From positions 58,913-122,912 of the forward strand of contig NZ_NGVR01000025.1 of the NCBI RefSeq assembly GCF_002777965.1: a stretch of DNA of 64,000 bases, given 5' to 3'. Made by a program: the position numbers and the translations under genes. Shown one piece after another: positions 18,188 through 27,781 of this stretch (its first letter is position 1; each line of letters starts with the position of its first letter). This stretch comes from Proteus columbae. GTDB lineage: Bacteria; Pseudomonadota; Gammaproteobacteria; Enterobacterales; Enterobacteriaceae. Under the pieces are notes generated by a model. The model was not told where the DNA came from and did no database searches. It worked only from the letters and a program-made list of their open reading frames with translations.

Positions 18188-19030
18188 ATGCTGAGCTATC
18201 GCCATAGTTTCCATGCTGGCAACCACGCCGATGTTTTAAAACATATTGTTCAAACACTCATCATTGAGTCTTTAAAAGAGAAAGAAAAACCTTTTCTTTA
18301 TCTTGATACTCATGCTGGCGCTGGACGTTATCAATTAACCAATGCTCATGCGACTCGCACTGGCGAATATTTAGAAGGGATCGCGCGCTTATGGCAGCAA
18401 GAAGAAGTGCCTGAGCTTATTTTGCCTTACCTTGAAGCGGTTGGAGAATTAAATGCAAGTGGTGAACTGCGTTATTATCCGGGATCACCTCTATTGGCGG
18501 GCAAATTACTAAGAGAACAAGATTCTTTAGTGTTAACTGAATTACATCCAACGGATTTTCCTTTATTACGTACCGAATTCTCTCGTGATGAGCGAGTAAG
18601 AGTTTCTCGTGAAGATGGTTTTGGCCAATTAAAATCTAAGTTACCTCCGCCAAGTCGTCGTGGATTCGCATTAATTGATCCACCCTATGAACTTAAACAA
18701 GACTATTCTGCCGTTGTTAACGGTGTTGTTGAAGGCCATAAACGCTTTGCGACAGGAACTTATGCGATTTGGTATCCAGTTGTTCACCGTCAGCAAATCA
18801 AACGCATGTTAAAAGAGCTTGAAGCAACCGGGATCCGTAAGATTTTACAAATCGAATTAGCAGTAAAACCCGATAGTGATCAACTAGGGATGACTGCATC
18901 AGGCATGATTGTGATTAATCCACCTTGGAAATTAGAATCACAAATGAAATCAATACTCCCTTGGTTACATAAAACCTTAGTTCCTGAGGGTATTGGACAT
19001 ACATTAGTTGAGTGGGTTGTACCAGAATAA
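18188..19030 (+). CDS. rlmJ: 23S rRNA (adenine(2030)-N6)-methyltransferase
   Basis: SAM-dependent methyltransferase that makes m6A2030 in 23S rRNA. 280 residues, the length of E. coli RlmJ (YhiR). Begins MLSYRHSFHAGNHADVLKH as the family does; SAM-binding DTHAGAGRY near residue 40; catalytic motif DPPYE (preceded by LI) near residue 164 for amino-group methylation. C-terminal region includes GMTASGMIVINPPW. Shine-Dalgarno CGGAAG lies before ATG 18188. Followed by gor, as in E. coli. Confidence 0.95.
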   Translation: MLSYRHSFHAGNHADVLKHIVQTLIIESLKEKEKPFLYLDTHAGAGRYQLTNAHATRTGEYLEGIARLWQQEEVPELILPYLEAVGELNASGELRYYPGSPLLAGKLLREQDSLVLTELHPTDFPLLRTEFSRDERVRVSREDGFGQLKSKLPPPSRRGFALIDPPYELKQDYSAVVNGVVEGHKRFATGTYAIWYPVVHRQQIKRMLKELEATGIRKILQIELAVKPDSDQLGMTASGMIVINPPWKLESQMKSILPWLHKTLVPEGIGHTLVEWVVPE

Positions 19031-19174
19031 GCATCTTTATTATTGTTTTTGCCTATTACTGTAAAAGCTAAAATCTGACGTGCTATGTTTTAAATTTTGT
19101 CATAATAGACATCATGATATGAAAGACTTAGCCTGTGAGTTACCTATTTTTCTACAGATAAATGGATCAGAGAA

Positions 19175-20530
19175 ATGACGAGCAAACATTACGATTATAT
19201 CGCCATCGGTGGCGGTAGTGGCGGTATCGCATCAATTAATAGAGCGGCAATGTATGGCCAAAAATGTGCATTAATTGAAGCGAAAGCATTAGGTGGCACT
19301 TGTGTTAACGTGGGTTGTGTACCTAAAAAAGTGATGTGGCATGCAGCGCAAATTGCTGAAGCTATTCATCAATACGGCCCTGATTATGGTTTTGATACCA
19401 CTGTTAACCGTTTTGATTGGGATACGCTAATTAGTAGCCGTTCTGCTTATATTGACCGTATTCATCAATCTTATGACCGTGTCTTAGGTAATAACAAAGT
19501 TGATGTTATCCAAGGGTTTGCTCGTTTTGTTGATGCCAATACTATTGAAGTTAATGGTGAAAAGATCACGGCTGACAATATTCTGATTGCAACAGGTGGT
19601 CGTCCTGTTCAACCTAATATTCCAGGTGCTGAGTATGGTATTAATTCTGATGGCTTTTTTGAATTAAAAGCCTTACCAAAACGCGTTGCTGTTGTTGGTG
19701 CTGGTTATATCGCTGTTGAACTTGCAGGTGTGTTAAATGCTTTAGGTAGTGAAACACATCTATTTGTACGTAAACATGCACCACTGCGTAATTTTGACCC
19801 ATTAATCGTTGAAACACTGTTAGAAGTGATGGAAACCGAAGGGCCTAAATTGCATACACAGGCTATTCCTAAAGCCGTGATTAAAAATGCAGATGGAAGT
19901 TTAACGCTACAACTTGAAAACGGCACAGAACAAACAGTTGATACATTAATTTGGGCAATTGGTCGTGAGCCAGCAACAGATAACCTGAATCTGGCGGTAA
20001 CGGGTGTCGAGTTAAATGAAAAAGGCTATATCAAAGTCGATAAATTCCAAAATACCAATGTGAAAGGAATTTATGCTGTTGGCGATAATACAGGGGCAGT
20101 TGAATTAACACCTGTCGCTGTTGCCGCAGGGCGTCGCTTGTCTGAGCGTTTATTTAACAACAAACCTAACGAACACTTAGACTATTCAAATATTCCAACG
20201 GTGGTATTTAGCCATCCTGCTATTGGTACTGTTGGTTTAACAGAGCCTCAAGCAGTTGAGCAATACGGAGCGGACCAAGTTAAAGTGTACAAATCGTCTT
20301 TCACAGCAATGTATAGTGCTGTGACTCGTCACCGTCAGCCATGTCGTATGAAGTTGGTTTGTGTTGGTGCGGACGAAAAGATTGTTGGTATTCATGGTAT
20401 TGGGTTTGGTATGGATGAAATGCTACAAGGTTTTGCTGTGGCTCTGAAAATGGGTGCAACGAAAAAAGACTTTGATGATACTGTGGCAATCCACCCAACT
20501 GCAGCAGAAGAATTTGTTACGATGAGATAA
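19175..20530 (+). CDS. gor: Glutathione-disulfide reductase
   Basis: NADPH-dependent flavoenzyme that regenerates reduced glutathione in the cytoplasm. 451 residues. FAD-binding GGGSGGIAS near residue 11, redox-active disulfide [13 protein letters not shown] (Cys near 42 and 47), NADPH-binding [11 protein letters not shown] near 174, second FAD motif [10 protein letters not shown] near 300, and the catalytic His-Glu dyad [12 protein letters not shown] at the C-terminus. ATG 19175 follows AGAGAA. Same neighbour (rlmJ) as in E. coli. Confidence 0.96.
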   Translation: MTSKHYDYIAIGGGSGGIASINRAAMYGQKCALIEAKALGGTCVNVGCVPKKVMWHAAQIAEAIHQYGPDYGFDTTVNRFDWDTLISSRSAYIDRIHQSYDRVLGNNKVDVIQGFARFVDANTIEVNGEKITADNILIATGGRPVQPNIPGAEYGINSDGFFELKALPKRVAVVGAGYIAVELAGVLNALGSETHLFVRKHAPLRNFDPLIVETLLEVMETEGPKLHTQAIPKAVIKNADGSLTLQLENGTEQTVDTLIWAIGREPATDNLNLAVTGVELNEKGYIKVDKFQNTNVKGIYAVGDNTGAVELTPVAVAAGRRLSERLFNNKPNEHLDYSNIPTVVFSHPAIGTVGLTEPQAVEQYGADQVKVYKSSFTAMYSAVTRHRQPCRMKLVCVGADEKIVGIHGIGFGMDEMLQGFAVALKMGATKKDFDDTVAIHPTAAEEFVTMR

Positions 20531-20570
20531 GCCATTTTTATTTATATCGCTTATTTTTATTATTACGCGA

Positions 20571-20600
20571 AAAGCTAGAGTTAATCCTCTGGCTTTTTTT
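20571..20600 (+). terminator. gor terminator
   Basis: Ten-bp stem AAAGCTAGAG/CTCTGGCTTT with one G-T pair (20571-20580 with 20587-20596), 6-nt loop, followed by TTTTA. Confidence 0.6.
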
Positions 20601-21141
20601 ATTGAAAATTTGTACTCACCCTAGTTTTATTTCGAACTCAAACATCTTTTTACGTATTTTCCAAAAAGTATATTTGTCTACTTACTGACCCATAAACCAG
20701 TTATTAGGTGAAGTTACTTATTTTGTAAAATAAGGCTATGACATAGTCAGGATCATCTTTTTATTTTATGCAATTGTGCTATAGGTTTTGCTTGTTTTGT
20801 AAACAATATTTTACAGTCCCTCCTTGTTATTTGTATCAAAATGTTAATTATTTAAACAATTACTTTTTCTGTTAAAAATTTCTTCCGTTCTTATTATTCT
20901 CTTATTTATCAATTGATAATAAACAACATGTTTTTATTGTTAACTCATTAAGTGATGAGTTTCTATGAAAAAAAACGGTTAAAGTAACCATATTGTATCT
21001 GTGGATATTGTTATTCTAAGAAATGGTTAACAAATAATTATAATTATTAACAATATAATGAACTATGGTATTATTCAGTTTTAAAGAAATAAATGAATAA
21101 CATTATAAATATAAATGGTAAATCCATTACTGAGGTAGAAG
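20601..21141. other. Long leader region of the deaminase operon
   Basis: About 540 bp, very AT-rich, no open frame. It should contain the promoter and regulatory sites of the L-amino-acid deaminase operon. A small inverted repeat AATGG-taaat-CCATT lies at 21114-21128, just before the Shine-Dalgarno GAGG. No operator of a known regulator could be assigned. Confidence 0.4.
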
Positions 21142-22563
21142 ATGAAAATTTCAAGGAGAAAGCTGCTTTTAGGTGTTGGTGCTGCGGGTGTTTTAGCCGG
21201 TGGTGCTGCGTTAGTTCCAATGGTTCGCCGTGATGGCAAATTCGTTGAAGCTAAATCTAGAGCATCATTTGTCGAAGGTACAGAGGGTGCGCTGCCTAAA
21301 GAGTCTGATGCAGTGATTATTGGTGGTGGTATCCAAGGTATCATGACTGCTATCAACCTTGCAGAACGTGGCATGAGTGTCACTATTTTAGAAAAAGGCG
21401 AGATTGGCGGTGAACAATCAGGCCGAGCATACAGCCAAATTATTAGTTATCAAACATCACCAGAGATTTTCCCATTACACCATTACGGGAAAATCTTATG
21501 GCGTGGAATGAACGAGAAAATTGGTGCAGATACCAGTTATCGTACACAAGGTCGTGTAGAAGCCCTTGCTGATGAAAAAGCATTTGATAAAGCTCAAGCG
21601 TGGATCAAAACAGCAAAGGAAACTGCTGGATTTGATACACCATTAAATACACGCATTATTAAAGGTGAAGAGTTATCAAACCGTCTTGTTGGTGCTCAAA
21701 CACCATGGACTGTGGCCGCTTTTGAAGAAGACTCAGGCTCTGTTGATCCAGAAACAGGCACACCGGCATTAGCACGCTACGCTAAACAAATTGGCGTAAA
21801 AATCTATACCAACTGCGCGGTAAGAGGCATTGAAACTGCGGGTGGTAAAATTTCTGATGTTGTAACAGAAAAAGGTGCAATTAGAACATCTCATGTTGTT
21901 CTTGCTGGTGGTATTTGGTCACGTTTATTTATGGGTAACATGGGCATTGATATTCCAACGCTGAATGTTTACTTATCACAGCAACGTGTATCAGGTGTTC
22001 CGGGCGCACCTCGTGGCAACGTGCATTTACCAAATGGTATTCACTTCCGTGAACAAGCCGATGGTACTTATGCTGTCGCACCACGTATTTTCACAAGCTC
22101 TATCGTGAAAGATAGCTTCTTGTTAGGGCCTAAGTTCATGCACCTATTAGGTGGTGGTGAGCTGCCATTAGAATTCTCTATCGGTGAAGACTTATTCAAC
22201 TCATTTAAGATGGCAACATCTTGGAAATTAGATGAAAAAACACCGTTTGAACAATATCGTGTTGCAACAGCAACGCAGAATACTGAGCACTTGGATGCTG
22301 TATTCCAAAGAATGAAAGCTGAATTCCCAGTATTTGAAAAATCACAAGTTGTTGAACGTTGGGGCGCAGTAGTTAGCCCAACATTTGATGAATTACCTAT
22401 TATTTCTGAAGTCAAAGAATACCCAGGTCTAGTTATTAATACAGCTACTGTATGGGGTATGACTGAAGGCCCAGCAGCAGGTGAAGTGACTGCTGATATC
22501 GTTACGGGTAAAAAACCAGTTATTGATCCAACACCATTTAGTATGGATCGCTTTAAGAAGTAA
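21142..22563 (+). CDS. lad: Membrane-bound L-amino-acid deaminase
   Basis: FAD enzyme that oxidatively deaminates L-amino acids to 2-keto acids and ammonia, passing electrons to the respiratory chain without making H2O2; a Proteus/Providencia/Morganella speciality behind the phenylalanine-deaminase test. 473 residues. The N-terminus MKISRRKLLLG plus a hydrophobic stretch (GVGAAGVLAGGAALV) is a twin-arginine-like signal/anchor. The DAO-type FAD motif is VIIGGGIQGIMTAINLAERG near 55, and a C-terminal GMTEGPAAGEVTAD closes the FAD site. By its sequence it is closer to the broad-specificity Proteus LAD than to the second Proteus paralogue (Pma). GAGG precedes ATG 21142. Forms an operon with the ridA-like gene 45 bp downstream. 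Confidence 0.93.
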   Translation: MKISRRKLLLGVGAAGVLAGGAALVPMVRRDGKFVEAKSRASFVEGTEGALPKESDAVIIGGGIQGIMTAINLAERGMSVTILEKGEIGGEQSGRAYSQIISYQTSPEIFPLHHYGKILWRGMNEKIGADTSYRTQGRVEALADEKAFDKAQAWIKTAKETAGFDTPLNTRIIKGEELSNRLVGAQTPWTVAAFEEDSGSVDPETGTPALARYAKQIGVKIYTNCAVRGIETAGGKISDVVTEKGAIRTSHVVLAGGIWSRLFMGNMGIDIPTLNVYLSQQRVSGVPGAPRGNVHLPNGIHFREQADGTYAVAPRIFTSSIVKDSFLLGPKFMHLLGGGELPLEFSIGEDLFNSFKMATSWKLDEKTPFEQYRVATATQNTEHLDAVFQRMKAEFPVFEKSQVVERWGAVVSPTFDELPIISEVKEYPGLVINTATVWGMTEGPAAGEVTADIVTGKKPVIDPTPFSMDRFKK

Positions 22564-22608
22564 ATAACCCCTTGTTTTACTGTAAATTAAACATGTTAAG
22601 GAGTTTTC

Positions 22609-23103
22609 ATGCGCTATAAAAGTTTACTTGTTGCCCTACCTTTTATTTTTGGCGTAGCAAGTGCGAATGCGGAGGGTGTTGTGCACCATAAATTAAACGG
22701 TATGCCTATTTCTGAATCTGTTGAAGTGAGCGCAGCTAATAACCTCGTATTCTTAAGCGGTAAAGTACCAGCTAAGAAATCAGCAGATGCTCCAGAAGGC
22801 GTATTAGCGTCTTATGGTAACACTGAAGAACAAACTATCAGTGTATTAGAGCAAATCAAAACTCACTTAAATGAACTTGGCTTAGACATGAAAGACGTTG
22901 TTAAAATGCAAGTCTTCTTAGTCGGCGGTGAAGAAACTAAAGGTGAGATGGATTTTAAAGGCTTTATGGACGGTTATTCTAAGTACTTTGATGCTTCTAA
23001 AACTGACCAACTACCAGCTCGCTCAACTTTCCAAATCGCTAAACTGGCAAATCCAGCATGGCGTGTAGAAATTGAAGTTATCGCTGTTCGTCCTGCAAAA
23101 TAA
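22609..23103 (+). CDS. Exported RidA family imine deaminase
   Basis: RidA/YjgF/YER057c-type protein that hydrolyses reactive 2-imino acids to keto acids. Unlike cytosolic RidA it has a Sec signal peptide (residues 1-21, SLLVALPFIFGVASANA), so the mature 143-residue protein is periplasmic. The family core is present: VFLSGKVP, a helix with LEQIKTHLNELGLDMKDVVK, and PARSTF containing the conserved substrate-binding Arg, ending VEIEVIAVRP. Shine-Dalgarno AAGGAG precedes ATG 22609. It is the second gene after lad; the deaminase releases imino acids, so the pair makes biochemical sense outside the cytoplasm. Confidence 0.88.
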   Translation: MRYKSLLVALPFIFGVASANAEGVVHHKLNGMPISESVEVSAANNLVFLSGKVPAKKSADAPEGVLASYGNTEEQTISVLEQIKTHLNELGLDMKDVVKMQVFLVGGEETKGEMDFKGFMDGYSKYFDASKTDQLPARSTFQIAKLANPAWRVEIEVIAVRPAK

Positions 23104-23148
23104 GGCGACAAGCTTTACTCAATTTTGAAGTAAAATGTAATGCGATAA

Positions 23149-23187
23149 AACGCCAAAGAAGGGTAACTTTCTTTGGCGTTTTTTTAT
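23149..23187 (+). terminator. lad-ridA operon terminator
   Basis: Perfect 12-bp stem AACGCCAAAGAA/TTCTTTGGCGTT (23149-23160 with 23169-23180) with an 8-nt loop, followed by six Ts. Confidence 0.88.
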
Positions 23188-23247
23188 AGTATCGACATGT
23201 TATGGCGATATCTCAACACAAAACTGTTATAAGAATTGACTCAATAA

Positions 23248-24228
23248 TTAACTACTTTCACCTTGAATAAACTTCACTGGAATAACAGAAATGTTATCTG
23301 TTATTTCTTTATTCTCAATTAATGCACTAATCACTTCTACGCTTTTTTCAGCCAGTTTTTCAAAGGGTTGTTCAATACAGGTTAATTGGCGCAGTGTTTG
23401 GTTTAACCAAGGGCTGCCGTCGTAAGCAACTATTTTTAATTGTTCTGGAATGGCAATATTTCGCCTTGTTGCTTCATTAAATAATGCCATGGCGGGAATA
23501 TCAGCAGCAAAAATAGCATCGATCTCTGAATGCAAAGAAAGTATTTTTGTTGCAAAAGAGTGAAAATAATCTTTCTCTTCTTCTTTCCAATTTACTTTAC
23601 AAGAAATAGGTTTAATACCTGCCTGAATGAGTGTTTCTTTAAAAGCTAAACAGCTTTGATATGAAGGGGTTGATGATAAATAACTGGAATTATCTTCAAT
23701 ATAGAGGATTTTTTGGCAACCTTTTTGAATAAGGTGTTCTGCTGCTAATCTACCACCAGTATGGTGATCGGAACAAACTAATGGAATATCGCTAAGATGA
23801 CGATCTAGCGTTACCACCGGTCTTTGAATATGCTGATATTCACTATCATCCAATAACAGATATTCTGCAATAATACCGTCGATCTGACCGCGTTTAAGCA
23901 TATCAAAGAATATACGCTCACGTACTTTGCTATTTTGTGTTGCACATAACATCATGCTATAGCCATTTTCAGCGAGTTTATTTTCGATAAAACGTGTCAC
24001 AGTCGCAAAATAAGGGTATTCAAGGCTATTAATAATGACACCAACAACAGCACTCTTTTGTTGATATAAATTTCTCAGCCATGTATCTGGAATGTAGTCT
24101 AATTCCTCTACCGCTTTTTTTATTTTTTCTCGTGCCGCTTGAGAAACATAACCACTGTTATTTAATGCTCTGGAAACAGTACTTGCTGCGACGTTGGCTT
24201 TTTTTGCGACATCACGGATCCCGGCCAT
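23248..24228 (-). CDS. LacI family transcriptional regulator
   Basis: 326-residue LacI/GalR repressor. N-terminal helix-turn-helix IRDVAKKANVAASTVSRALNN (IRDVAKKANV plus STVSRALNN) and hinge helix (WLRNLYQQKSAVVGVI) are followed by a periplasmic-binding-protein-like effector domain from about residue 60. Start at 24228 is fixed by the HTH. It is divergent from the GH13 glucosidase gene and is therefore its probable repressor, with an alpha-glucoside as likely inducer. A palindrome at 24403-24415 is the best operator candidate. No sugar transporter lies in the neighbourhood. Confidence 0.88.
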   Translation of the reverse strand: MAGIRDVAKKANVAASTVSRALNNSGYVSQAAREKIKKAVEELDYIPDTWLRNLYQQKSAVVGVIINSLEYPYFATVTRFIENKLAENGYSMMLCATQNSKVRERIFFDMLKRGQIDGIIAEYLLLDDSEYQHIQRPVVTLDRHLSDIPLVCSDHHTGGRLAAEHLIQKGCQKILYIEDNSSYLSSTPSYQSCLAFKETLIQAGIKPISCKVNWKEEEKDYFHSFATKILSLHSEIDAIFAADIPAMALFNEATRRNIAIPEQLKIVAYDGSPWLNQTLRQLTCIEQPFEKLAEKSVEVISALIENKEITDNISVIPVKFIQGESS

Positions 24229-24402
24229 TGAATATGCTGTTGCTCCTTTCGATTAGTTGATTACTTAATATATCTTAATCTGATTATGACAAACTCATCT
24301 TTATTGAGGTAATTGTGTTTTTTTAGTATGAGCTGTTTCACATTTTAGTATGTTAATTACCTTACCCTCTCTTTTAGTGCTTATAGTATCTTATATTAAT
24401 TG

Positions 24403-24415
24403 TGGAACAGTTCCA
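24403..24415. promoter_or_regulatory. Candidate operator of the LacI-type regulator
   Basis: Perfect odd palindrome TGGAACAGTTCCA, located 29 bp before the glucosidase ATG and 10 bp after a possible -10 box (TATATT, 24392-24397 region). Position and symmetry fit a LacI-family operator; no second copy was seen in the intergenic region. Confidence 0.5.
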
Positions 24416-24444
24416 TATATACTAATTACCTTGGTGAGGTGAAT

Positions 24445-26103
24445 ATGTCTAATACTTGGTGGAAAGAAGCGGTGGTCTATCAAATTTATCCCAAGAGTTA
24501 TTATGATAGTAACGGGGATGGTGTTGGGGATTTAGCTGGGATCACGGAAAAATTAGATTATATTCAATCACTCGGTACAAACGTTATTTGGTTATGTCCT
24601 ATTTTTAAATCACCAATGAAAGACAATGGCTATGATATTGCTGATTATTCTGTTGTCGATCCTATCTTTGGTGATAATAACGCGTTAGATAAACTTATTA
24701 GCGAAGCTAAAAAACGTGATATTAAAATTCTATTAGATTTAGTATTAAATCACTCTTCTGATGAGCATCCATGGTTTAAAGCGGCAATTGAAGATCCTAA
24801 TAGCCCATATAGCGATTATTATATTTTTAAGCAATGGGATAAGCCGACTCCTCCTAATAATTTACGCACTTATTTTGATTGTTCTGTTTGGAGCCGTGTT
24901 GGGAAAACTAATCGTTGGTATTTCAATTCATTTGGCCCTGAACAACCAGACTTAAATTGGGAAAACCCACAATTACGTAAAGATATTATCGACATGATAA
25001 ATGTCTGGATCAAAAAAGGGGTTGCAGGATTTCGTATAGATGCGATTGGGAATTTAAAAAAATCTCCTGAAGCCTTATCTGAATATCAATTTGAACCTGA
25101 TAAAGATGATGGTTCTGCATCTTTAGTGCCTTGGGTTTTAAATCAACCTGGCATTGATAAGTTTTTAACTGAATTAGTTGAGAATACTTTTAAGCCTGCA
25201 AATAGTATGACAGTTGCAGAAATTGATGTGCCTGAAAAAGATTTGCGCGCTTATGTTGGTGAGAATGGTTATTTCTCCATGGTATTTGATTTTAGTATCG
25301 CTGATTTAGATATTCGCAATGAAAAGCCATTCACCATTAATCCAATCACGGGTGAAAGATTAAAACCTGTATTTATTAAAAGCCAATTAGATACTCAACG
25401 AGTAGGTTGGGGAGCACCTTATTTAGAAAATCATGATCAACCTCGTTCATTAAATAAATTTCTCCCTAAAGGAGGCCTTAATCCTATTAGTGCCAAAATG
25501 TTAGCGACATTTTTATTAACTCAACGAGGAACGCCTTTTATTTATCAAGGGCAAGAAATTGGTATGACAAATTGCCCTATGACATTAGAGGAACATGATG
25601 ATTTACATGTTTTTAAATTGCATGAATGGGGTAATAAATTAGGTTATAGCGACAAGCAAATAATTGAATACTTTAATGACCGTAGCCGTGATAATTCAAG
25701 AACACCTTTCCAATGGAATAGTGAAATAAATGGTGGTTTTAGTACAGGCAAACCATGGTTAAAAGTTAATCCTAATTATATGCAGATTAATGCAGAGCAA
25801 GAGACTGAAGATAAGCACTCTCTTTTCGCTTATTACCAACAATTAATTGCATTAAGACGACATTCAGAGATCAGTGATATTTTGATTTATGGTGAGTTTT
25901 TGCCATTAAATTCACCAGAAAATGTGATTGCTTTTAAGCGTACTTATGAAGGTAACTCAGTCAATATTTACTGTAATTTTAGTGGTGAAGAAAAAGCACT
26001 TACCATTAAGGCTAAAAATATTTATTTGCATAACAGCCCAATAGTAGAAAACGCACAAGGCGACCTTATTCTTCAGCCTTATCAAGCAATTATTTTTGCT
26101 TAA
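24445..26103 (+). CDS. GH13 alpha-glucosidase (oligo-1,6-glucosidase-like)
   Basis: Cytoplasmic glycoside hydrolase of family 13 (552 residues, no signal peptide) that hydrolyses short alpha-glucosides. The four GH13 regions are intact: DLVLNHSSD (region I, near 100), GFRIDAIGN with the nucleophile Asp (II, near 197), VAEID with the acid/base Glu (III, near 255), and ENHDQPR (IV, near 330). The residue after the nucleophile is Ala; in this subfamily Val there favours alpha-1,6 bonds while Ala/Thr favours alpha-1,4. There is no RLDRD motif, so it is unlikely to be a sucrose isomerase. ATG 24445 follows GAGGTG; the in-frame TTG at 24400 lies in the operator. Trehalose-6-phosphate hydrolase is another possible role. 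Confidence 0.85.
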   Translation: MSNTWWKEAVVYQIYPKSYYDSNGDGVGDLAGITEKLDYIQSLGTNVIWLCPIFKSPMKDNGYDIADYSVVDPIFGDNNALDKLISEAKKRDIKILLDLVLNHSSDEHPWFKAAIEDPNSPYSDYYIFKQWDKPTPPNNLRTYFDCSVWSRVGKTNRWYFNSFGPEQPDLNWENPQLRKDIIDMINVWIKKGVAGFRIDAIGNLKKSPEALSEYQFEPDKDDGSASLVPWVLNQPGIDKFLTELVENTFKPANSMTVAEIDVPEKDLRAYVGENGYFSMVFDFSIADLDIRNEKPFTINPITGERLKPVFIKSQLDTQRVGWGAPYLENHDQPRSLNKFLPKGGLNPISAKMLATFLLTQRGTPFIYQGQEIGMTNCPMTLEEHDDLHVFKLHEWGNKLGYSDKQIIEYFNDRSRDNSRTPFQWNSEINGGFSTGKPWLKVNPNYMQINAEQETEDKHSLFAYYQQLIALRRHSEISDILIYGEFLPLNSPENVIAFKRTYEGNSVNIYCNFSGEEKALTIKAKNIYLHNSPIVENAQGDLILQPYQAIIFA

Positions 26104-26123
26104 TTTTCTCTATTTAATTGAAA

Positions 26124-26155
26124 CTAAAGCGCCTTTATAAGGCGCTTTAGTATTT
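26124..26155. terminator. Bidirectional terminator, glucosidase/mobB
   Basis: Perfect 10-bp stem CTAAAGCGCC/GGCGCTTTAG (26124-26133 with 26141-26150) with a 7-nt loop between two convergent genes; T-tracts on both sides are short. Confidence 0.7.
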
Positions 26156-26162
26156 GCGATTT

Positions 26163-26681
26163 TTATTTCATCTGCTTCAGCCAATCTGCAATAAATTCTG
26201 CAATAGTCTCGGGTGCGTTGATATCTAGTAGTGGAAAATCCACATTTAAATCGCAATCACTGGCGACGGCAATAACGTGCTCATCAAGTAAATCATTAAA
26301 ATCACGCTCGTTGATATGGCGATAAAGTGCAATTTTAGGAATGGTTTCGCCTTTAAATCCTTCAACTAAGATTAAATCTAGCTTACTCGTATCAAAACGA
26401 GACGCGAGGTAATACAAATCTAATTCTGGTAGTTCTGGCGTCTCTGTCATTAATGCCCAACGTTGTTGGCTTGCGACTAATGTCTGGTCTGCTCCTGCTT
26501 TTCTAAGCTCATAGCTGTCTTTTCCGGGCTTATCCACATCCATATCATGATGAGTGTGTTTGATCATACCTACACGAATTTCTCTTTTGCGTAATTGTGG
26601 AATAAGCTGTTTTAGTAATGTCGTTTTACCGGTTCCACTCCACGCCGTGATCCCTAAAAGGGGTAAATCTACTTGTGCCAT
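26163..26681 (-). CDS. mobB: Molybdopterin-guanine dinucleotide biosynthesis protein MobB
   Basis: GTP-binding adaptor that assists MobA in molybdenum-cofactor synthesis. 172 residues from the preferred ATG (26681), with AGGA 9 bases before it; an ATG three codons earlier (26690) sits too close to that AGGA. P-loop AWSGTGKTTLL near residue 11, IKHTHHDMDVDKPGKDS near 38, SQQRWALMTETPELPE near 70, LILVEGFKGE near 107, and HVIAVASD near 140 match E. coli MobB. Second gene of mobAB, directly after mobA. Confidence 0.93.
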   Translation of the reverse strand: MAQVDLPLLGITAWSGTGKTTLLKQLIPQLRKREIRVGMIKHTHHDMDVDKPGKDSYELRKAGADQTLVASQQRWALMTETPELPELDLYYLASRFDTSKLDLILVEGFKGETIPKIALYRHINERDFNDLLDEHVIAVASDCDLNVDFPLLDINAPETIAEFIADWLKQMK

Positions 26682-26692
26682 ATTTTTCATTC

Positions 26693-27283
26693 CTATTTTT
26701 TTAATTTGTTGGCTTTTTCAATATCGTCAGGGGTATTTAAATTAATAAAAGCACTTGCTTGATCCGCAAATAAAACAGGGTGTGCATTTATCTGTTTCAT
26801 AAACAACATTAACTTTCGATCACCTTGTGCTAAATAAGTTTCTAGCATCGGAATAATACGACGATTTAGCAGTGCTAAGGTAGGATGCTCTCTTTCACCA
26901 TCATCAACATAAACGGCTAATGCATTGCCTCTTTGCTCATAGAGTTTTTCAACTAAATTAAGAGGAAAATAGGGAACATCGCAAGGTACAAAGGCAACCC
27001 AAGGTGTTGAAGCTTGCTTTAATAACGTGAGCATGCCAGCTAAAGGCCCTGAAAATCCTTCTATTTCATCTGTAATAACAGGATATTGGCTTTGGCGATA
27101 CTGATCTAAATTTCGGTTAGCACTAATCAGTATGCTATCAACTTGTGGTGCTAATTTTTGGGCAATATGGCGGTATAAAGGCTGCCCATGTAGCATTTGA
27201 AGCCCTTTATCAGCCCCTCCCATTCGTGTTGCTTGACCACCTGCAAGTATACCACCTGTAATATTCTTCATTTTCATATTCAA
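26693..27283 (-). CDS. mobA: Molybdenum cofactor guanylyltransferase MobA
   Basis: Transfers GMP from GTP to molybdopterin to form the MGD cofactor of molybdoenzymes such as nitrate, DMSO and formate-linked enzymes. 196 residues. Nucleotidyltransferase signature GGILAGGQATRMGGADKGL near residue 10-28, FVPCDVPYFP with the metal-binding Asp near 101, VYDDGEREHPTLALL-type segment (VDDGEREHPT) near 130, and FINLNTPDDIEK at the C-terminus. The first ATG is kept; the M-M-K-N start region allows alternatives at residues 3 and 5. First gene of mobAB. Confidence 0.94.
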   Translation of the reverse strand: MNMKMKNITGGILAGGQATRMGGADKGLQMLHGQPLYRHIAQKLAPQVDSILISANRNLDQYRQSQYPVITDEIEGFSGPLAGMLTLLKQASTPWVAFVPCDVPYFPLNLVEKLYEQRGNALAVYVDDGEREHPTLALLNRRIIPMLETYLAQGDRKLMLFMKQINAHPVLFADQASAFINLNTPDDIEKANKLKK

Positions 27284-27497
27284 TATTTGTGAATAAATTG
27301 GCTAAATTTTCCGAACGATTTTTATCAAGGAAAGACGATATACTAATAAAAAATATCGACTTAATGAGATTTCATGTAAAGCGACAGCAATTTTTATCAA
27401 AAAAGCGTAATCTTTACGCATATTGACAGAGGTTTCCTTTTTCTATCGGATAATAATTGGTACTTTGTTGTTGTAATTAATAATAAGGATTTTTTGT

Positions 27498-27767
27498 ATG
27501 AAATGTCACCGTCTTAATGAAGTTATGGAATTATTGCACCCAGTTTGGGAAGAAAATTCTGATTTAAACTTAATTCAATTATTGCAGAAACTGGCTGATG
27601 AAGCGGGTTTTAAAGGTCAATTATCTGATCTGACTGATGATATTTTGATTTACCATCTGAAAATGCGCGGTTCAGCACCGACAGATGTGATACCAGGACT
27701 GAAAAAAGATTACGAAGAAGATTTTAAAACCGCCATTTTACGTGCTCGTGGCGTGATTAAAGATTAA
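27498..27767 (+). CDS. yihD: YihD family protein
   Basis: 89-residue cytoplasmic protein of unknown function (DUF1040), same length as E. coli YihD and very similar, for example [14 protein letters not shown] and [20 protein letters not shown] (shown here in part). Shine-Dalgarno AAGGA lies 9 bases before the ATG. It starts the yihD-srkA-dsbA unit: srkA begins 14 bp later. Confidence 0.94.
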   Translation: MKCHRLNEVMELLHPVWEENSDLNLIQLLQKLADEAGFKGQLSDLTDDILIYHLKMRGSAPTDVIPGLKKDYEEDFKTAILRARGVIKD

Positions 27768-27781
27768 ATTCAGGATAGAAA

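Noticed and set aside
24445..26103. Sucrose isomerase (palatinose synthase)
   Set aside because: The RLDRD isomerisation motif is absent and there is no signal peptide.
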